Positions 17,577-27,513 of a stretch of 64,000 nt of DNA are shown piece by piece (the stretch's first letter is position 1; each line of letters opens with the position of its first letter). The stretch is taken from assembly GCF_019711315.1 (NCBI RefSeq), contig NZ_CP081294.1, positions 992,001-1,056,000 on the forward strand, read 5' to 3'. Below the pieces are notes generated by a model. The model was not told where the DNA came from, did no database searches, and saw only the letters and a list, made by a program, of their open reading frames with translations. The position numbers and the translations under genes are program-made. This DNA comes from Qipengyuania gelatinilytica (GTDB lineage: Bacteria; Pseudomonadota; Alphaproteobacteria; Sphingomonadales; Sphingomonadaceae).

Positions 17577-17846
17577 TTACTTACGAAGACCCAGCTTCGC
17601 GATCAGGGCGTTGTAACGCTCGACATCTTTCTTCTTGAGATAGGCGAGCAGGTTACGGCGCTTGTTGACCATCATGAGGAGACCACGACGCGAGTGGTTG
17701 TCCTTGTGATTGGCCTTGAAGTGATCGGTGAGGTTGCGAATACGCTCGGTCAGGATCGCGACCTGGACTTCCGGCGAACCGGTGTCGCCCTTGCCCTGTG
17801 CGTGGTCCTTCATGATTTCAGCTTTACGCTCGGTGGTAACCGACAT
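17577..17846 (-). CDS. rpsO: 30S ribosomal protein S15
   Basis: Primary 16S rRNA-binding protein of the small-subunit platform. At 89 residues it has standard length, with [16 protein letters not shown] and [20 protein letters not shown] as the conserved core. It lies 5 bases downstream of truB and upstream of pnp, the conserved truB-rpsO-pnp order. Confidence 0.98.
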   Translation of the reverse strand: MSVTTERKAEIMKDHAQGKGDTGSPEVQVAILTERIRNLTDHFKANHKDNHSRRGLLMMVNKRRNLLAYLKKKDVERYNALIAKLGLRK

Positions 17847-17851
17847 TCATT

Positions 17852-18772
17852 CTACTCCGCGACATCCGGTAGGTTGAAACCCCTGACGACCTTGGCCGTC
17901 CCACCTTCGAGTTCCATCAATGCCACCGGGGTATTTCCCAGCTTGGCCAGATGAAGCCCATCGGTTTGGGGCAGGTCCGACAATACCCGGCCCTGGCGGA
18001 CCGCCTGCGCGCTGTCGGGTTCGAGGTTTAGGACCGGGATGTCGTCCAGTCCGGCCTCTAGCGGCAGGAGAAGGTTTTCGATGGCCGCGCCCTTAGCGAT
18101 TTCCTCGCACTTGTCCAGCGAAATCGCCTGACTTTTGAGGAAGGGACCGGCCTTGATGCGCCTGAGATAGGTAACGTGGCCGACACTTCCAAGCGCGCGT
18201 GCGATATCTCGTGCAAGCGAGCGGATGTATGTGCCTTTGGATACATGGGCGACAAGGGTTGCGCTGCCCTCCTCCGCCTTCTCGATTTCGAGCGAGTGAA
18301 TGGTCGTGGCGCGCAGTTTCATTTCGACCTGCTCGCCCGCGCGGGCACGATCGTAAGCGCGCTTGCCGTCGATCTTTATCGCGGAGTAGGCAGGTGGCGC
18401 CTGCTGTATGGGCCCGGTGAATTGCGGCAGGACGGCGTCCAGCTGATCGCGGGTCGGCAGGTGGTCCGACCGCTCGACGATCTCGCCCTCGGTATCGAGC
18501 GTGTCGGTTTCCTCACCGAACTTGATCGTGAAGGCGTAGATCTTGCTCGCATCGAGCATGCGTCCGGCAAGCTTGGTCGCCTCGCCGAGTGCGATCGGCA
18601 GGACCCCCTCGGCCAGCGGGTCCAGCGTTCCACCATGACCCACTTTGGTCTTCTTGTAGCCACCCTGCCGCAGCACGCGCTTGACCATACCGACCGCCTG
18701 CGTCGAGCCCAGCCCGCGCGGCTTGTCGAGCAGCAGCCAGCCCTGCGGCGCAGGTTTGGTCCGCTCGGTCAT
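17852..18772 (-). CDS. truB: tRNA pseudouridine-55 synthase
   Basis: Isomerises U55 in the T-loop of elongator tRNAs. The catalytic Asp is in GGTLDPLAEGVLPIALG (near residues 47-63); KTKVGHGG precedes it and KGTYIRSLARD follows near 178-188. I start at MTERTKPAPQGWLLLDKP; this ATG overlaps the stop of the upstream M50 protease gene (ATGA). 306 residues, normal for the family. Confidence 0.96.
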   Translation of the reverse strand: MTERTKPAPQGWLLLDKPRGLGSTQAVGMVKRVLRQGGYKKTKVGHGGTLDPLAEGVLPIALGEATKLAGRMLDASKIYAFTIKFGEETDTLDTEGEIVERSDHLPTRDQLDAVLPQFTGPIQQAPPAYSAIKIDGKRAYDRARAGEQVEMKLRATTIHSLEIEKAEEGSATLVAHVSKGTYIRSLARDIARALGSVGHVTYLRRIKAGPFLKSQAISLDKCEEIAKGAAIENLLLPLEAGLDDIPVLNLEPDSAQAVRQGRVLSDLPQTDGLHLAKLGNTPVALMELEGGTAKVVRGFNLPDVAE

Positions 18773-19458
18773 GCAATCAGCCGCGAGACGGCTTCGGATA
18801 CGCCATAGAACTGCTCCACGACCCACGTGACCGGGCCGAAGAAAATGCGCTCTACCCAGCGCGCATCGGGAAAGGCCCATGTCGCTGCAATCAGCACCAG
18901 GATGAGCAGCATCCCCATCGCCTGCAGCTTTTGCCAATGCTTCGCCCAGCTGCGTGGGAGCAATCCGCCCACGATATGCGAGCCGTCGAAGGGCGGAATC
19001 GGGAGCATGTTGAAGAGGGCGAGGAAGGTGTTGATGAGGATGAAGAAGCCGAAGGAATTCATCATCCACTCGGGTATCGTGCCGCCCCAGTTGATAGTGA
19101 AGCCGGCGATGATGCCGAATACAACCGCCGCGATCAGCGCGAGCAGGATATTCGTCCCCGGCCCCGCCGCGGCAACCGCCATCATGCCATAGCGCGGGTT
19201 GTCGAGCCTGTGGGCATTGACCGGCACAGGCTTGGCCCAACCGAAAATCGGCCCGCCGAACAGTGCCAGCGCGCCGGGCACCAGCAGCGTGCCGACGGGG
19301 TCGACATGCTTGATCGGATTGAGCGTCAGGCGCCCCATGTCGCGCGCGGTCGTATCGCCGAGCGCGAGAGCAACCCAGCCATGCGCGACCTCATGGAAAA
19401 CGATGGCGATGATGAGGCATGGCACGAGTATCAGTGCCAGCGTGAGAGTGTCGAACAT
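18769..19458 (-). CDS. Site-2-protease family (M50) metalloprotease
   Basis: A 229-residue polytopic membrane protease of the short, PDZ-less M50B group. The zinc-binding HEVAHG is near residues 22-27, and the second metal motif NMLPIPPFDGS near 157-167. At least five membrane helices. Its stop overlaps the truB start, so the two are translationally coupled, which is an uncommon but recurring arrangement. The substrate is unknown; homologues act in regulated intramembrane proteolysis. Confidence 0.92.
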   Translation of the reverse strand: MFDTLTLALILVPCLIIAIVFHEVAHGWVALALGDTTARDMGRLTLNPIKHVDPVGTLLVPGALALFGGPIFGWAKPVPVNAHRLDNPRYGMMAVAAAGPGTNILLALIAAVVFGIIAGFTINWGGTIPEWMMNSFGFFILINTFLALFNMLPIPPFDGSHIVGGLLPRSWAKHWQKLQAMGMLLILVLIAATWAFPDARWVERIFFGPVTWVVEQFYGVSEAVSRLIA

Positions 19459-19496
19459 GGCTGCTATGTAGGGTGGGCATTGCCCCGGCGCATCCC

Positions 19497-20075
19497 CTAA
19501 CCCTCCAGCGCCTCGCAGAAATGCCTGCGGCACATGGCGACATAGCGGTCGTTGCCGCCGATTTCGGTCTGTGCGCCCTCGCTTACCGCCTTGCCGTTGG
19601 CATCGACGCGCAAGTTCATCGTCGCCTTGCGGCCGCAGTCGCACACGGCCTTCATCTCTACCAGCGCATCGGCAATGCCCAGCAGCGCGGCAGAGCCGGG
19701 GAAAAGCTCGCCCTGGAAATCGGTCCGAAGGCCATAACACAGGACAGGGATGCCCGCCTTGTCGGCAAGACGGGCCAGTTGCCAGACCTGCTCCTGGGTG
19801 AGGAACTGCGCTTCGTCCACCAGAACGCAGGCCAGTTCGCTCTCTGCATGCTCAGCCAGCACATGCGCCTCGATATCGGTATCCTGCTCATAGCGGTGCG
19901 CATCGCTGGCAAGACCGATGCGGCTCGAGATCGCCCCGAAGCCGGGCCGATCGTCAAGCGCCGCCGTCCAGAGCGAGACCTTCATCCCGCGCTCGCCATA
20001 GTTGAAGGCGGTCTGCAAGAGCGTCGAACTCTTCCCCGCATTCATGCTGGCGTAGTAGAAATATAGCTTGGCCAT
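19497..20075 (-). CDS. tdk: Thymidine kinase
   Basis: Phosphorylates thymidine in the salvage pathway. Type II kinase of 192 residues: P-loop SMNAGKSS near residues 10-17, LVDEAQFL Walker-B/lasso region near 85-92, and a zinc-binding set including CDCGRKA and CRRHF. The ATG at 20075 gives MAKLYFYYA; a TTG two codons upstream is unnecessary. Confidence 0.95.
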   Translation of the reverse strand: MAKLYFYYASMNAGKSSTLLQTAFNYGERGMKVSLWTAALDDRPGFGAISSRIGLASDAHRYEQDTDIEAHVLAEHAESELACVLVDEAQFLTQEQVWQLARLADKAGIPVLCYGLRTDFQGELFPGSAALLGIADALVEMKAVCDCGRKATMNLRVDANGKAVSEGAQTEIGGNDRYVAMCRRHFCEALEG

Positions 20076-20177
20076 GGGCAAGACCTAGCCTGTGCCGCAG
20101 GGCCTGTTAAGGAGACTGTCAGACAGGATTGGGGATGACGCCCCGACCAAAGCAATACGAAAAGACAGGGACGATCC

Positions 20178-21806
20178 ATGGCAGAGGCAAGCACGGCACC
20201 TGACGCGCAGACCGGGATTCTTGGTTGGGTAGAGCGGACGGGTAACAAGCTGCCCGATCCCGTCTTCATTTTCTTCTACCTGATCATCGCACTGGTAATC
20301 GTTTCGGTCATCGCTGCCATGACCGGCGTTTCCGCGTTTCATCCCACCGCGCTGGACGAAAGCACCGGCGCTGCGCTGCGCATCGATGCGGTAAGCCTGC
20401 TATCTCCGGAAAATATCCAGCGCCTCTGGGTAGAGATGCCCAAGACCTTCACTCACTTCCACCCGCTGGGTTACGTGCTGGTCGTGATGCTGGGTGCCGG
20501 TGTCGCGGAACGCTCCGGCTTCTTTGCAGCCGGCATGTCCAAGGCCGTGAAGAGCGCGCCGACCGCCCTGCTGACCCCTGTCGTCGCACTCGTCGCCATG
20601 ATCGGCAATCATGCAGCCGACGCAGGTTACGTGGTGCTCATCCCGCTCGCAGGCATCCTGTTCGCCGCTGCCGGGCGCCATCCGCTTGCCGGTATCGCGG
20701 CCGCATTCGCCGGCGTATCGGGCGGTTTTTCGGCCAATATCTCGCCCGGCCAGCTCGACGCGCTGCTCTTCGGCATTACCGAGGAAGCCGTTGGCGCCAG
20801 TGCGCTCGATCCGAGCTGGACCGCGAACATTGCCGGTAACTGGTATTTCATCGCGGCGATGACGTTCCTCTACCTGCCGATTATCTGGTACGTGACCGAC
20901 AAGGTCATCGAGCCGCGCCTCGGTGCATGGACAGGCGGCGCGACAGCCGGCATCGAAGCCGGTGACACGCCTGCCGATCCTGGTGCCACTGACGAAGCGC
21001 TCGCCTCCAAGGGCCTGCGCCATGCAGGTCTTGCCGCGCTGTTCGTTGTCGGCCTGTGGACGCTGATGGTCTTTGCGCCCGGCACCCCGCTGATCGACGA
21101 AGCGGCCTGCGACGCGGTGCCGGCTGCCGACTGCTCGATCCACGCACAGCTGCGTCCGCTCTACCAGTCGCTGGTGGCCGCTTTCTTCCTGCTCTTCCTG
21201 CTGACCGGCTGGGCCTATGGCCGCGCCACCGGCACGATCAAGAACCACCGCGACCTCGTGAACATGATGGCCGAGAGCATGAAGGACATGGGCTATTACC
21301 TCGTCCTCGCCTTCGCCGCTGCGCACTTCGTGGCAATGTTCGGCTGGTCCAACCTCGGGCTCATCACCGCCGTCCATGGCGCTGCAGGGATCGAGAGCAC
21401 GGGCCTGCCTCTGCCGCTGGTGCTCGGACTGATGGTCATCTTTACAGGTCTGTTGAACCTTTTCGTGGGTTCGGCCTCGGCAAAGTGGGCATTGCTTGCC
21501 CCGATCCTTGTGCCGATGCTCATGCTGCTCGGCATCAGCCCCGAAGGTGCGACTGCCGCCTATCGTGTCGGTGACAGCGCGACGAACATCATTACGCCGC
21601 TGATGGTCTACTTCCCACTGATCCTGGTCTTCGCGCAACGCTGGGTGAAAGACTTCGGCCTCGGCAGCCTGACCGCGATGATGCTGCCCTACTCGGTATG
21701 GCTGCTCGTCTCGGGCGTCCTGCTGATCGTGGGCTGGTTCTACCTCGGCATCCCGCTGGGACCGGACGCACCTGTGGCCTACACCCTGCCGGGCGGCGCG
21801 GGCTAA
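20178..21806 (+). CDS. AbgT-family transporter
   Basis: A 542-residue inner-membrane protein with about 11 membrane segments. The N-terminal WVERTGNKLPDPVFIFFY and the late block GDSATNIITPLMVYFPLIL are typical of the AbgT family (p-aminobenzoyl-glutamate uptake; some members export sulfonamides). Substrate direction is not evident here and there are no abgAB hydrolase genes nearby. The gene is divergent from tdk and convergent with rbfA, and it breaks the translation-gene block. The stops of abgT and rbfA are 3 bases apart. Confidence 0.9.
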   Translation: MAEASTAPDAQTGILGWVERTGNKLPDPVFIFFYLIIALVIVSVIAAMTGVSAFHPTALDESTGAALRIDAVSLLSPENIQRLWVEMPKTFTHFHPLGYVLVVMLGAGVAERSGFFAAGMSKAVKSAPTALLTPVVALVAMIGNHAADAGYVVLIPLAGILFAAAGRHPLAGIAAAFAGVSGGFSANISPGQLDALLFGITEEAVGASALDPSWTANIAGNWYFIAAMTFLYLPIIWYVTDKVIEPRLGAWTGGATAGIEAGDTPADPGATDEALASKGLRHAGLAALFVVGLWTLMVFAPGTPLIDEAACDAVPAADCSIHAQLRPLYQSLVAAFFLLFLLTGWAYGRATGTIKNHRDLVNMMAESMKDMGYYLVLAFAAAHFVAMFGWSNLGLITAVHGAAGIESTGLPLPLVLGLMVIFTGLLNLFVGSASAKWALLAPILVPMLMLLGISPEGATAAYRVGDSATNIITPLMVYFPLILVFAQRWVKDFGLGSLTAMMLPYSVWLLVSGVLLIVGWFYLGIPLGPDAPVAYTLPGGAG

Positions 21807-21809
21807 GCG

Positions 21810-22211
21810 TTACTCTTCGTCGTCGAGGTCGCGTATGACCTTGGGATCGGAGAGCAGCTGTTCGATCCGGCCTGCCTCGTCGAAACTTTCGTCGGGCTGG
21901 AAGGCAAGCTTGGGCGCGAACTTCAGGCCCAGGCGCTTGGCAACTTCCTTCTGGAAGAAAGCGGTATTCGTCCGTAGCGCCTTGAGCACTGCCGCCTCGT
22001 CCTGGCCCAGCAGGGGCTTCACATAGGCTTTCGCATTGCGAAGGTCGGGCGTCATGCGAACCTCGGTCACGGAGATATTCGACGCGCGCAGGACATCGTC
22101 ATGCGCTTCGCCACGCGCGAGAAGTTCGGACAGGATGTGCCGGACCCGCTCGCCGACCTTGAGGACACGAACGGATTGCTGTTCGGGGGTCGAATGCTGG
22201 TGCTTGGCCAT
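21810..22211 (-). CDS. rbfA: Ribosome-binding factor A
   Basis: Small KH-type protein needed for maturation of the 16S rRNA 5' end. 133 residues, with [35 protein letters not shown] and [20 protein letters not shown] typical of the family. Its ATG shares bases with the stop codon of the upstream thioesterase gene. In most bacteria it follows infB directly; here one gene is interposed. Confidence 0.96.
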   Translation of the reverse strand: MAKHQHSTPEQQSVRVLKVGERVRHILSELLARGEAHDDVLRASNISVTEVRMTPDLRNAKAYVKPLLGQDEAAVLKALRTNTAFFQKEVAKRLGLKFAPKLAFQPDESFDEAGRIEQLLSDPKVIRDLDDEE

Positions 22212-22630
22212 CAGTCTTTTCCTGTCGGTCGTGGTGTTGGTATCGCCGTACTGGTCGAACGCGCGAGCATGTTACCCGCCTCGTCGAACAATTCTCCCTC
22301 GAGGAAGATCACCCGCTTCCCGCGCCGGATCACACGGCCCTTGCCCACCAGTGGTCCGGCCATGACCGGACGGAGCAAGGTCATTGAAATTTCGAGATTG
22401 AGCGGCGCTTCGGCGTGGTCGGTTGCCCAGACATGCGCCCAGCCCATCACCTCGTCGAGAAAGCCTGCGACAAGACCGCCCTGCACGCTGCCGCGCGGGG
22501 TGATGAAGCTGGCAGGAGCGTTGAAGCGGAGCGTGATTTCCTCACGCTCCGCATCGAAACTGTCGAATTCGACACCCATCAGGTCCGCGTGCGCGGCGCC
22601 CAATGCGTGCTTGGTCGGATCACCGCTCAC
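22211..22630 (-). CDS. PaaI-family hotdog thioesterase
   Basis: A 139-residue hotdog-fold protein: [20 protein letters not shown] near residues 43-62 contains the Asn/Gly-region helix of PaaI-like acyl-CoA thioesterases (with Gln replacing the usual His/Gly context), and [23 protein letters not shown] follows. The specific acyl-CoA substrate is unknown. It is translationally coupled at both ends, overlapping the infB stop (ATGA) and touching the rbfA start, so it must be made together with translation factors. Confidence 0.87.
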   Translation of the reverse strand: MSGDPTKHALGAAHADLMGVEFDSFDAEREEITLRFNAPASFITPRGSVQGGLVAGFLDEVMGWAHVWATDHAEAPLNLEISMTLLRPVMAGPLVGKGRVIRRGKRVIFLEGELFDEAGNMLARSTSTAIPTPRPTGKD

Positions 22631-25143
22631 AGCGTGCGTTCACGCTCCTCGACCTCGAACACCTCGAGCTGGTCGCCCGGCTGGATGTCGTTGGTGTCGG
22701 CAAGGACCACACCGCATTCGAGGCCCGCGCGGACTTCGTCCACATCGTCCTTGAAGCGGCGCAGCGAGGCGATGGTCGTGGCCGAGACGATGACGTCTTC
22801 GCGCGTGAGACGGGCGTGGAGGCCCTTGCGGATGACGCCTTCCTCGACCAGCAGGCCGGCGGCCTTGTCCTTCTTGCCCGAACGGAACACTTCCTTGACC
22901 GCGGCACGACCGACGACGTTCTCGATCCGCTCCGGACCCAGTTCCCCTGCCATCTCCTTCGCGATTTCCTCGGTCAGGTGGTAGATGACGTCGTAATACT
23001 TCATCTCCACGCCGTCGCGCTTCACCAGTTCGCGTGCCTTGGCATTCGGGCGAACGTTGAAGCCGATGATCGGCGCGTTCGAAGCCGAAGCCAGCGAAAC
23101 GTCGCTTTCGGTGATGGCGCCAACGCCTGCATGCAGGACGCGGACCTTGATCTCGTCGTTCGAGAGATTGTGGAGCGCGGTCGTGATCGCCTCGACCGAG
23201 CCCTGCACGTCGGCCTTCACCAGCACGGGGAACTCGATGACATTGGCCGCGAGGTTGTTGAACATCGTGTCGAAGCTGGTCGGCGCGAGCGCAGTACGCT
23301 TCTCGGTCGCCTTTTCCTGACGATATTCAGCCACTTCACGGGCGCGCTGTTCGTTCTCGACCACAGTGAGCACGTCACCAGCACTGGGCACACCGCCGAG
23401 GCCAAGGACCTCGACCGGCATCGAAGGACCAGCCTTCTTGATCTGCTTGCCCTGGTCGTTGACGATCGCGCGGACACGGCCGCTTTCGGTACCGACGACG
23501 AAGGTGTTGCCACGTTCCAGCGTACCGCGCGTGACGAGCACGGTAGCCACCGGGCCACGGCCCTTGTCGAGCTGCGCCTCGATGACGGTCGCCTCGGCCA
23601 TGCGGTCGGGGTTCGCCTTGAGTTCGAGCAGTTCGGCCTGCAGCGCGATCTTCTCGAGCAGTTCGTCCAGACCGGTCTTCGCCTTGGCGGAGATTTCGAC
23701 GTCCTGCACATCGCCCGACATCGATTCCACGATCACTTCATGTTCGAGCAGGCGCGTACGGATATTGTCCGGATTGGCCTCGGGCTTGTCCATCTTGTTG
23801 ATCGCGACGATCATCGGAACGCCCGCAGCCTTGGTGTGATTGATGGCCTCGATCGTCTGCGGCATGATGCCGTCATCCGCCGCAACCACCAGCACCACGA
23901 TATCGGTGATGTTGGCACCGCGCTGGCGCATCTGCGTGAAGGCGGCGTGGCCCGGCGTATCGAGGAAGGTGATGGCATCGCCACCCTTCGTTTTCACCTG
24001 GTAGCTGCCGATATGCTGGGTGATGCCGCCAGCTTCGCCCTTCACCACATTGGCACCGCGAAGTGCGTCCAGCAGCGAGGTCTTGCCGTGGTCGACATGG
24101 CCCATGATGGTGACGACCGGCGGACGCGACTTGAGCGTCTCTTCCGGATCGACGTCCTCTTCGGCCTGGATGTCGACATCGGCTTCCGAGACCTTCTGGA
24201 TGTTGTGACCGAACTGTTCGACGAGCAGTTCGGCGGTATCCTGGTCGATCGTCTGGTTGACGGTGACCATCATGTCGAGATTGAAGAGTTCCTTCACGAG
24301 GTCGGCACCCTTCTCGCCCATACGCTTGGCGAGTTCGCCAACGGTGATCGCCTCGGGGACGATAACGTCGCGGACCTGCTTTTCGCGCGGCTTGCTCGAG
24401 CCACCACCCTGCAGGCGGCGCTCCTTCTCACGCGCACGCTTGAGCGCGGCGAGGCTGCGTGCACGGCGGCCTTCGTCCTCGTTGAGAGCCTTCTTGACCG
24501 AAAGCTTGCCCGAACGGCGCTTGTCCGGGGTTTCCGTGCCGCGAGCGGGCTTGTCGTCCTTCTTCTTGCGTTCCGGCTTCTTGATTTCCGGACGCTTGAC
24601 CGGCGTGAACTTGCGCGCGGCAGGCGAGGGCGTGGCCTTTTCGGCCGGAGCTTCCTCTGCAGGAGCTTCCTCGACGGCTTCGGCCTTCTTCGGCTTCTTG
24701 GCTTCTTCCTCGGCCTTCTTGGCAGCTTCGGCTTCGGCCTTCTTGTTATCTTCCGCGCGCTTCTTCTCGTCCGCGGCAGCCTTCTTGGCGCTTTCCTCGT
24801 CACGCTTGCGCGCTTCTTCGGCCAGCCTCAGGCGCTCTTCCTCGGCCTCGCGCTGGAGGCGCGCAACGCGTTCCTGCGGGGTTTCCGCATCGGCAGCAGG
24901 CTTCTTGGGCGCAGGCTTCTTGGCTGCGGGCGCAGGTGCCGGTGCCGGAGCAGCCTTGGGTTCGGGCGCAGGCGGCGGGGGAGGCGGCGGCGCCTCGCCC
25001 GGCTTCACGAGCTTGCGGCGGCGCTTCACCTCGACCTCGACCTTGTTGGTGCGGCCGTGGCTGAAGGTCTGCTTGACCTCACCCGACTGCGCGCCTTTCA
25101 GGGAAAGCGGTTTGCGGGCAGGTTTCTTGTCGTCGTCGCTCAT
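22627..25143 (-). CDS. infB: Translation initiation factor IF-2
   Basis: GTPase that delivers fMet-tRNA to the 30S subunit. 838 residues: an N-terminal IF2-associated region, a long Lys/Ala/Glu-rich coiled-coil segment (about 30-260), the G domain with GHVDHGKTS near 345, DTPGHAAF and NKMDKPE, then domains II-IV. I choose ATG 25143 ([11 protein letters not shown]); a TTG overlapping the upstream stop would add eight residues. It lies in the rimP-nusA-ylxR-infB cluster. Confidence 0.97.
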   Translation of the reverse strand: MSDDDKKPARKPLSLKGAQSGEVKQTFSHGRTNKVEVEVKRRRKLVKPGEAPPPPPPPAPEPKAAPAPAPAPAAKKPAPKKPAADAETPQERVARLQREAEEERLRLAEEARKRDEESAKKAAADEKKRAEDNKKAEAEAAKKAEEEAKKPKKAEAVEEAPAEEAPAEKATPSPAARKFTPVKRPEIKKPERKKKDDKPARGTETPDKRRSGKLSVKKALNEDEGRRARSLAALKRAREKERRLQGGGSSKPREKQVRDVIVPEAITVGELAKRMGEKGADLVKELFNLDMMVTVNQTIDQDTAELLVEQFGHNIQKVSEADVDIQAEEDVDPEETLKSRPPVVTIMGHVDHGKTSLLDALRGANVVKGEAGGITQHIGSYQVKTKGGDAITFLDTPGHAAFTQMRQRGANITDIVVLVVAADDGIMPQTIEAINHTKAAGVPMIVAINKMDKPEANPDNIRTRLLEHEVIVESMSGDVQDVEISAKAKTGLDELLEKIALQAELLELKANPDRMAEATVIEAQLDKGRGPVATVLVTRGTLERGNTFVVGTESGRVRAIVNDQGKQIKKAGPSMPVEVLGLGGVPSAGDVLTVVENEQRAREVAEYRQEKATEKRTALAPTSFDTMFNNLAANVIEFPVLVKADVQGSVEAITTALHNLSNDEIKVRVLHAGVGAITESDVSLASASNAPIIGFNVRPNAKARELVKRDGVEMKYYDVIYHLTEEIAKEMAGELGPERIENVVGRAAVKEVFRSGKKDKAAGLLVEEGVIRKGLHARLTREDVIVSATTIASLRRFKDDVDEVRAGLECGVVLADTNDIQPGDQLEVFEVEERERTL

Positions 25144-25163
25144 TCTAGCTCGTTTCTCTTCGT

Positions 25164-25892
25164 TCAATCGTTCGTATCGTCACCGGCGCGCGCAGTGGCT
25201 CGCCCGAATTCCTCAGGGATATCGCGTCCCAGGTAATGCTCCAGCCGCATCAAGGGTTTGAGAACCCGCGCAGCCGAAGCATCGTGTGTCAGACCGAGGT
25301 GGACGACATTGTCGCGGCCCAATGCCACAGACAAAGCGTCGCGGTCCAGTGGCAGTGTCCAGCCACGTTGGCCGCTACCCTCCGCATCGCGCCCTACGCG
25401 CCAGGCCTGGTCGAGCTTCTTGCGCCCGTCCTCGCTGGCGTCGCTCGCGTGGAGAAGCAGCGCTACACCGCCGGCCCGTGCCGTTTCGGCAATGCGCTGC
25501 GTGCCCAAGATAAGGGCTCCGACGCGCATTTCGAGACCCAGCCGGTCAAGAAATACACGGGTCAGCGCGCCCTCGATCTTTTCGGGGAGATTTTCCGGAA
25601 TCTCCAGCTCGCCCGTCTTGAAGGCGCGCGATAGGCCGGCCTTCAGCTTACCGTTGGCAAGCGCCTCTTCGATGGCCGTGCGCGAGGAACACACCCATGC
25701 GCCCCTTCCCGGTGCCTTTTCCTGCGCATCGGGCAGGACCAGTCCGGAAGGAGACGCGGCAAGACGGACCAGCGCATCGCGCGAGTCCGTCTTCCCGGTA
25801 AGGATGCAGCGCCTCTCGGGCTCGGAAGCTTTCCGTGCCTTGGGGGCTTCAGCGATGTCGGGGCTCAGGCGCTCATTGTGTGGAGTCCGCAT
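25164..25892 (-). CDS. YlxR (DUF448) domain protein with C-terminal L7Ae-like domain
   Basis: A 242-residue predicted RNA-binding protein. The YlxR domain (residues about 22-100) has RRCILTGKTDSRDALVRLA and the GRGAWVC motif. A second domain (about 110-205) looks like the L7Ae/YlxQ fold, a fusion common in alphaproteobacteria where YlxR and YlxQ are separate proteins in Firmicutes. Its start overlaps the end of nusA by 20 bases, indicating cotranscription. Confidence 0.9.
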   Translation of the reverse strand: MRTPHNERLSPDIAEAPKARKASEPERRCILTGKTDSRDALVRLAASPSGLVLPDAQEKAPGRGAWVCSSRTAIEEALANGKLKAGLSRAFKTGELEIPENLPEKIEGALTRVFLDRLGLEMRVGALILGTQRIAETARAGGVALLLHASDASEDGRKKLDQAWRVGRDAEGSGQRGWTLPLDRDALSVALGRDNVVHLGLTHDASAARVLKPLMRLEHYLGRDIPEEFGRATARAGDDTND

Positions 25893-27513
25893 CGGCGGCC
25901 TCCTGAGTGTCAGGCTCGTCTTCGAACCAGTGCGCGCGGGCAGCCATGATGATCTCGTTGCCCTGCTCTTCGCTCAACCCGTATTCGCCAAGAACGCCGC
26001 CCTTGTCCTGCTCGCGCATCGGACGATCGCGGCGCATCGGCGGGCCGTCGGCATTGTTGTTGCGGCGGCGCGGTGCCTCACGGCGCTTGGCGATGAGTTC
26101 GTCGGTGGCGAGATCGGCCACGTCGTCGAGCGTCTTGAGACCGGCCTTGCCGAGCGTGACGAGCATCGCTTCGGTCAGGTGCGGCAGTTCGGCCAGATCG
26201 TCTTCGACGCCCAGTTCGCGGCGTGCATCGCGATGCGCGGCTTCCTGGCGGTCAAGCGCTTCCTTGGCGCGGTTCTGGAGCTCTTCACCCAATTCCTCGT
26301 CGAAGCCTTCGATGCCGGCGAGCTCTTCCAGCTCGACATAGGCGACTTCCTCGAGATCGGCGAAGCCTTCGGCCACGAGCAGCTGCGAGAGCGTTTCGTC
26401 GACGTCCAGTTCCTCTTCGAACATCTTCGAGCGCTCGGCGAATTCCTTCTGGCGCTTCTCCGAGGCTTCTTCCTCGGTCATGATGTCGATCTGGTTGCCG
26501 GTCAGCTGGCTGGCGAGACGCACGTTCTGGCCGCGGCGACCAATGGCGAGCGACAGCTGGTCGTCGGGAACGACGACTTCGATGCGGCCGTCTTCCTCGT
26601 CGAGAACGACGCGGCTGACGGTTGCCGGCTGGAGCGCGTTCACGATGAAGGTCGCGCCGTCATCCGACCAGGGGATGATGTCGATCTTCTCGCCCTGCAG
26701 TTCCTGCACGACGGCCTGGACGCGGCTGCCCTTCATGCCGACGCAGGCACCGACGGGATCGATGCTGCTGTCGTGGCTGATAACGCCGATCTTGGCGCGG
26801 CTGCCCGGGTCGCGGGCGGCGGCCTTGATCTCGATGATGCCGTCGTAGATTTCGGGCACTTCCTGCGCGAACAGCTTGCGCATGAAATCGGGGTGTGCGC
26901 GGCTGAGGAAGATTTGCGGGCCGCGGTTGTTGCGCTCCACCTTGGTGATGAGCGCGCGGACACGCTCGCCGACACGGGCGGCTTCACGCGGGATCTGCTG
27001 GTCGCGGCGGATGACGCCTTCGGCACGGCCGAGGTTCACGATCACGTGGCCGAATTCGACCGACTTGATCACGCCGGTGATGACTTCGCCTGCGCGGTCC
27101 TTGAATTCTTCGTACTGGCGCTCACGCTCGGCGTCGCGGACCTTCTGGAAGATGACCTGCTTGGCCGACTGTGCGTCGATACGGCCGAGATCGACAGGGG
27201 GCAGCGGGTCGACGATGAAGTCGCCGATCTTCGCATCGTCCTGCAGCTTCTGGGCCTGCTTGAGATCGACCTGCTTGAAGTAGTCTTCGACTTCCTCGAC
27301 CACCTCGACCACACGCCACAGGCGAAGGTCGCCGGTCTGCGGGTCGAGCTTTGCACGGATGTCGTTCTCCGCGCCGTAACGGTTGCGGGCGGACTTCTGG
27401 ATCGCCTCTTCCATCGCTTCGATCACGATGGACTTGTCGATCATCTTTTCCGATGCGACCGCGTTAGCAATCGCGAGGAGTTCAGCCTTGTTGGCGGAAA
27501 TGGCGCTGGCCAT
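25873..27513 (-). CDS. nusA: Transcription termination/antitermination factor NusA
   Basis: Binds RNA polymerase and modulates pausing, termination and antitermination. 546 residues: N-terminal polymerase-binding domain, S1 domain (about 135-200), two KH domains including GACVGMKGSRVQAVVQELQGEKIDI written here in part as CVGMKGSRVQAVVQEL near 250-267 and AIGRRGQNVRLAS near 315, and C-terminal acidic helix-hairpin repeats. It starts on the base where rimP ends (ATGA-type contact). Confidence 0.97.
   Translation of the reverse strand: MASAISANKAELLAIANAVASEKMIDKSIVIEAMEEAIQKSARNRYGAENDIRAKLDPQTGDLRLWRVVEVVEEVEDYFKQVDLKQAQKLQDDAKIGDFIVDPLPPVDLGRIDAQSAKQVIFQKVRDAERERQYEEFKDRAGEVITGVIKSVEFGHVIVNLGRAEGVIRRDQQIPREAARVGERVRALITKVERNNRGPQIFLSRAHPDFMRKLFAQEVPEIYDGIIEIKAAARDPGSRAKIGVISHDSSIDPVGACVGMKGSRVQAVVQELQGEKIDIIPWSDDGATFIVNALQPATVSRVVLDEEDGRIEVVVPDDQLSLAIGRRGQNVRLASQLTGNQIDIMTEEEASEKRQKEFAERSKMFEEELDVDETLSQLLVAEGFADLEEVAYVELEELAGIEGFDEELGEELQNRAKEALDRQEAAHRDARRELGVEDDLAELPHLTEAMLVTLGKAGLKTLDDVADLATDELIAKRREAPRRRNNNADGPPMRRDRPMREQDKGGVLGEYGLSEEQGNEIIMAARAHWFEDEPDTQEAADADSTQ

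Noticed and set aside
22603..25236. Long frame antisense to infB (877 codons)
   Set aside because: Low-complexity product opposite a certain gene; a shadow.
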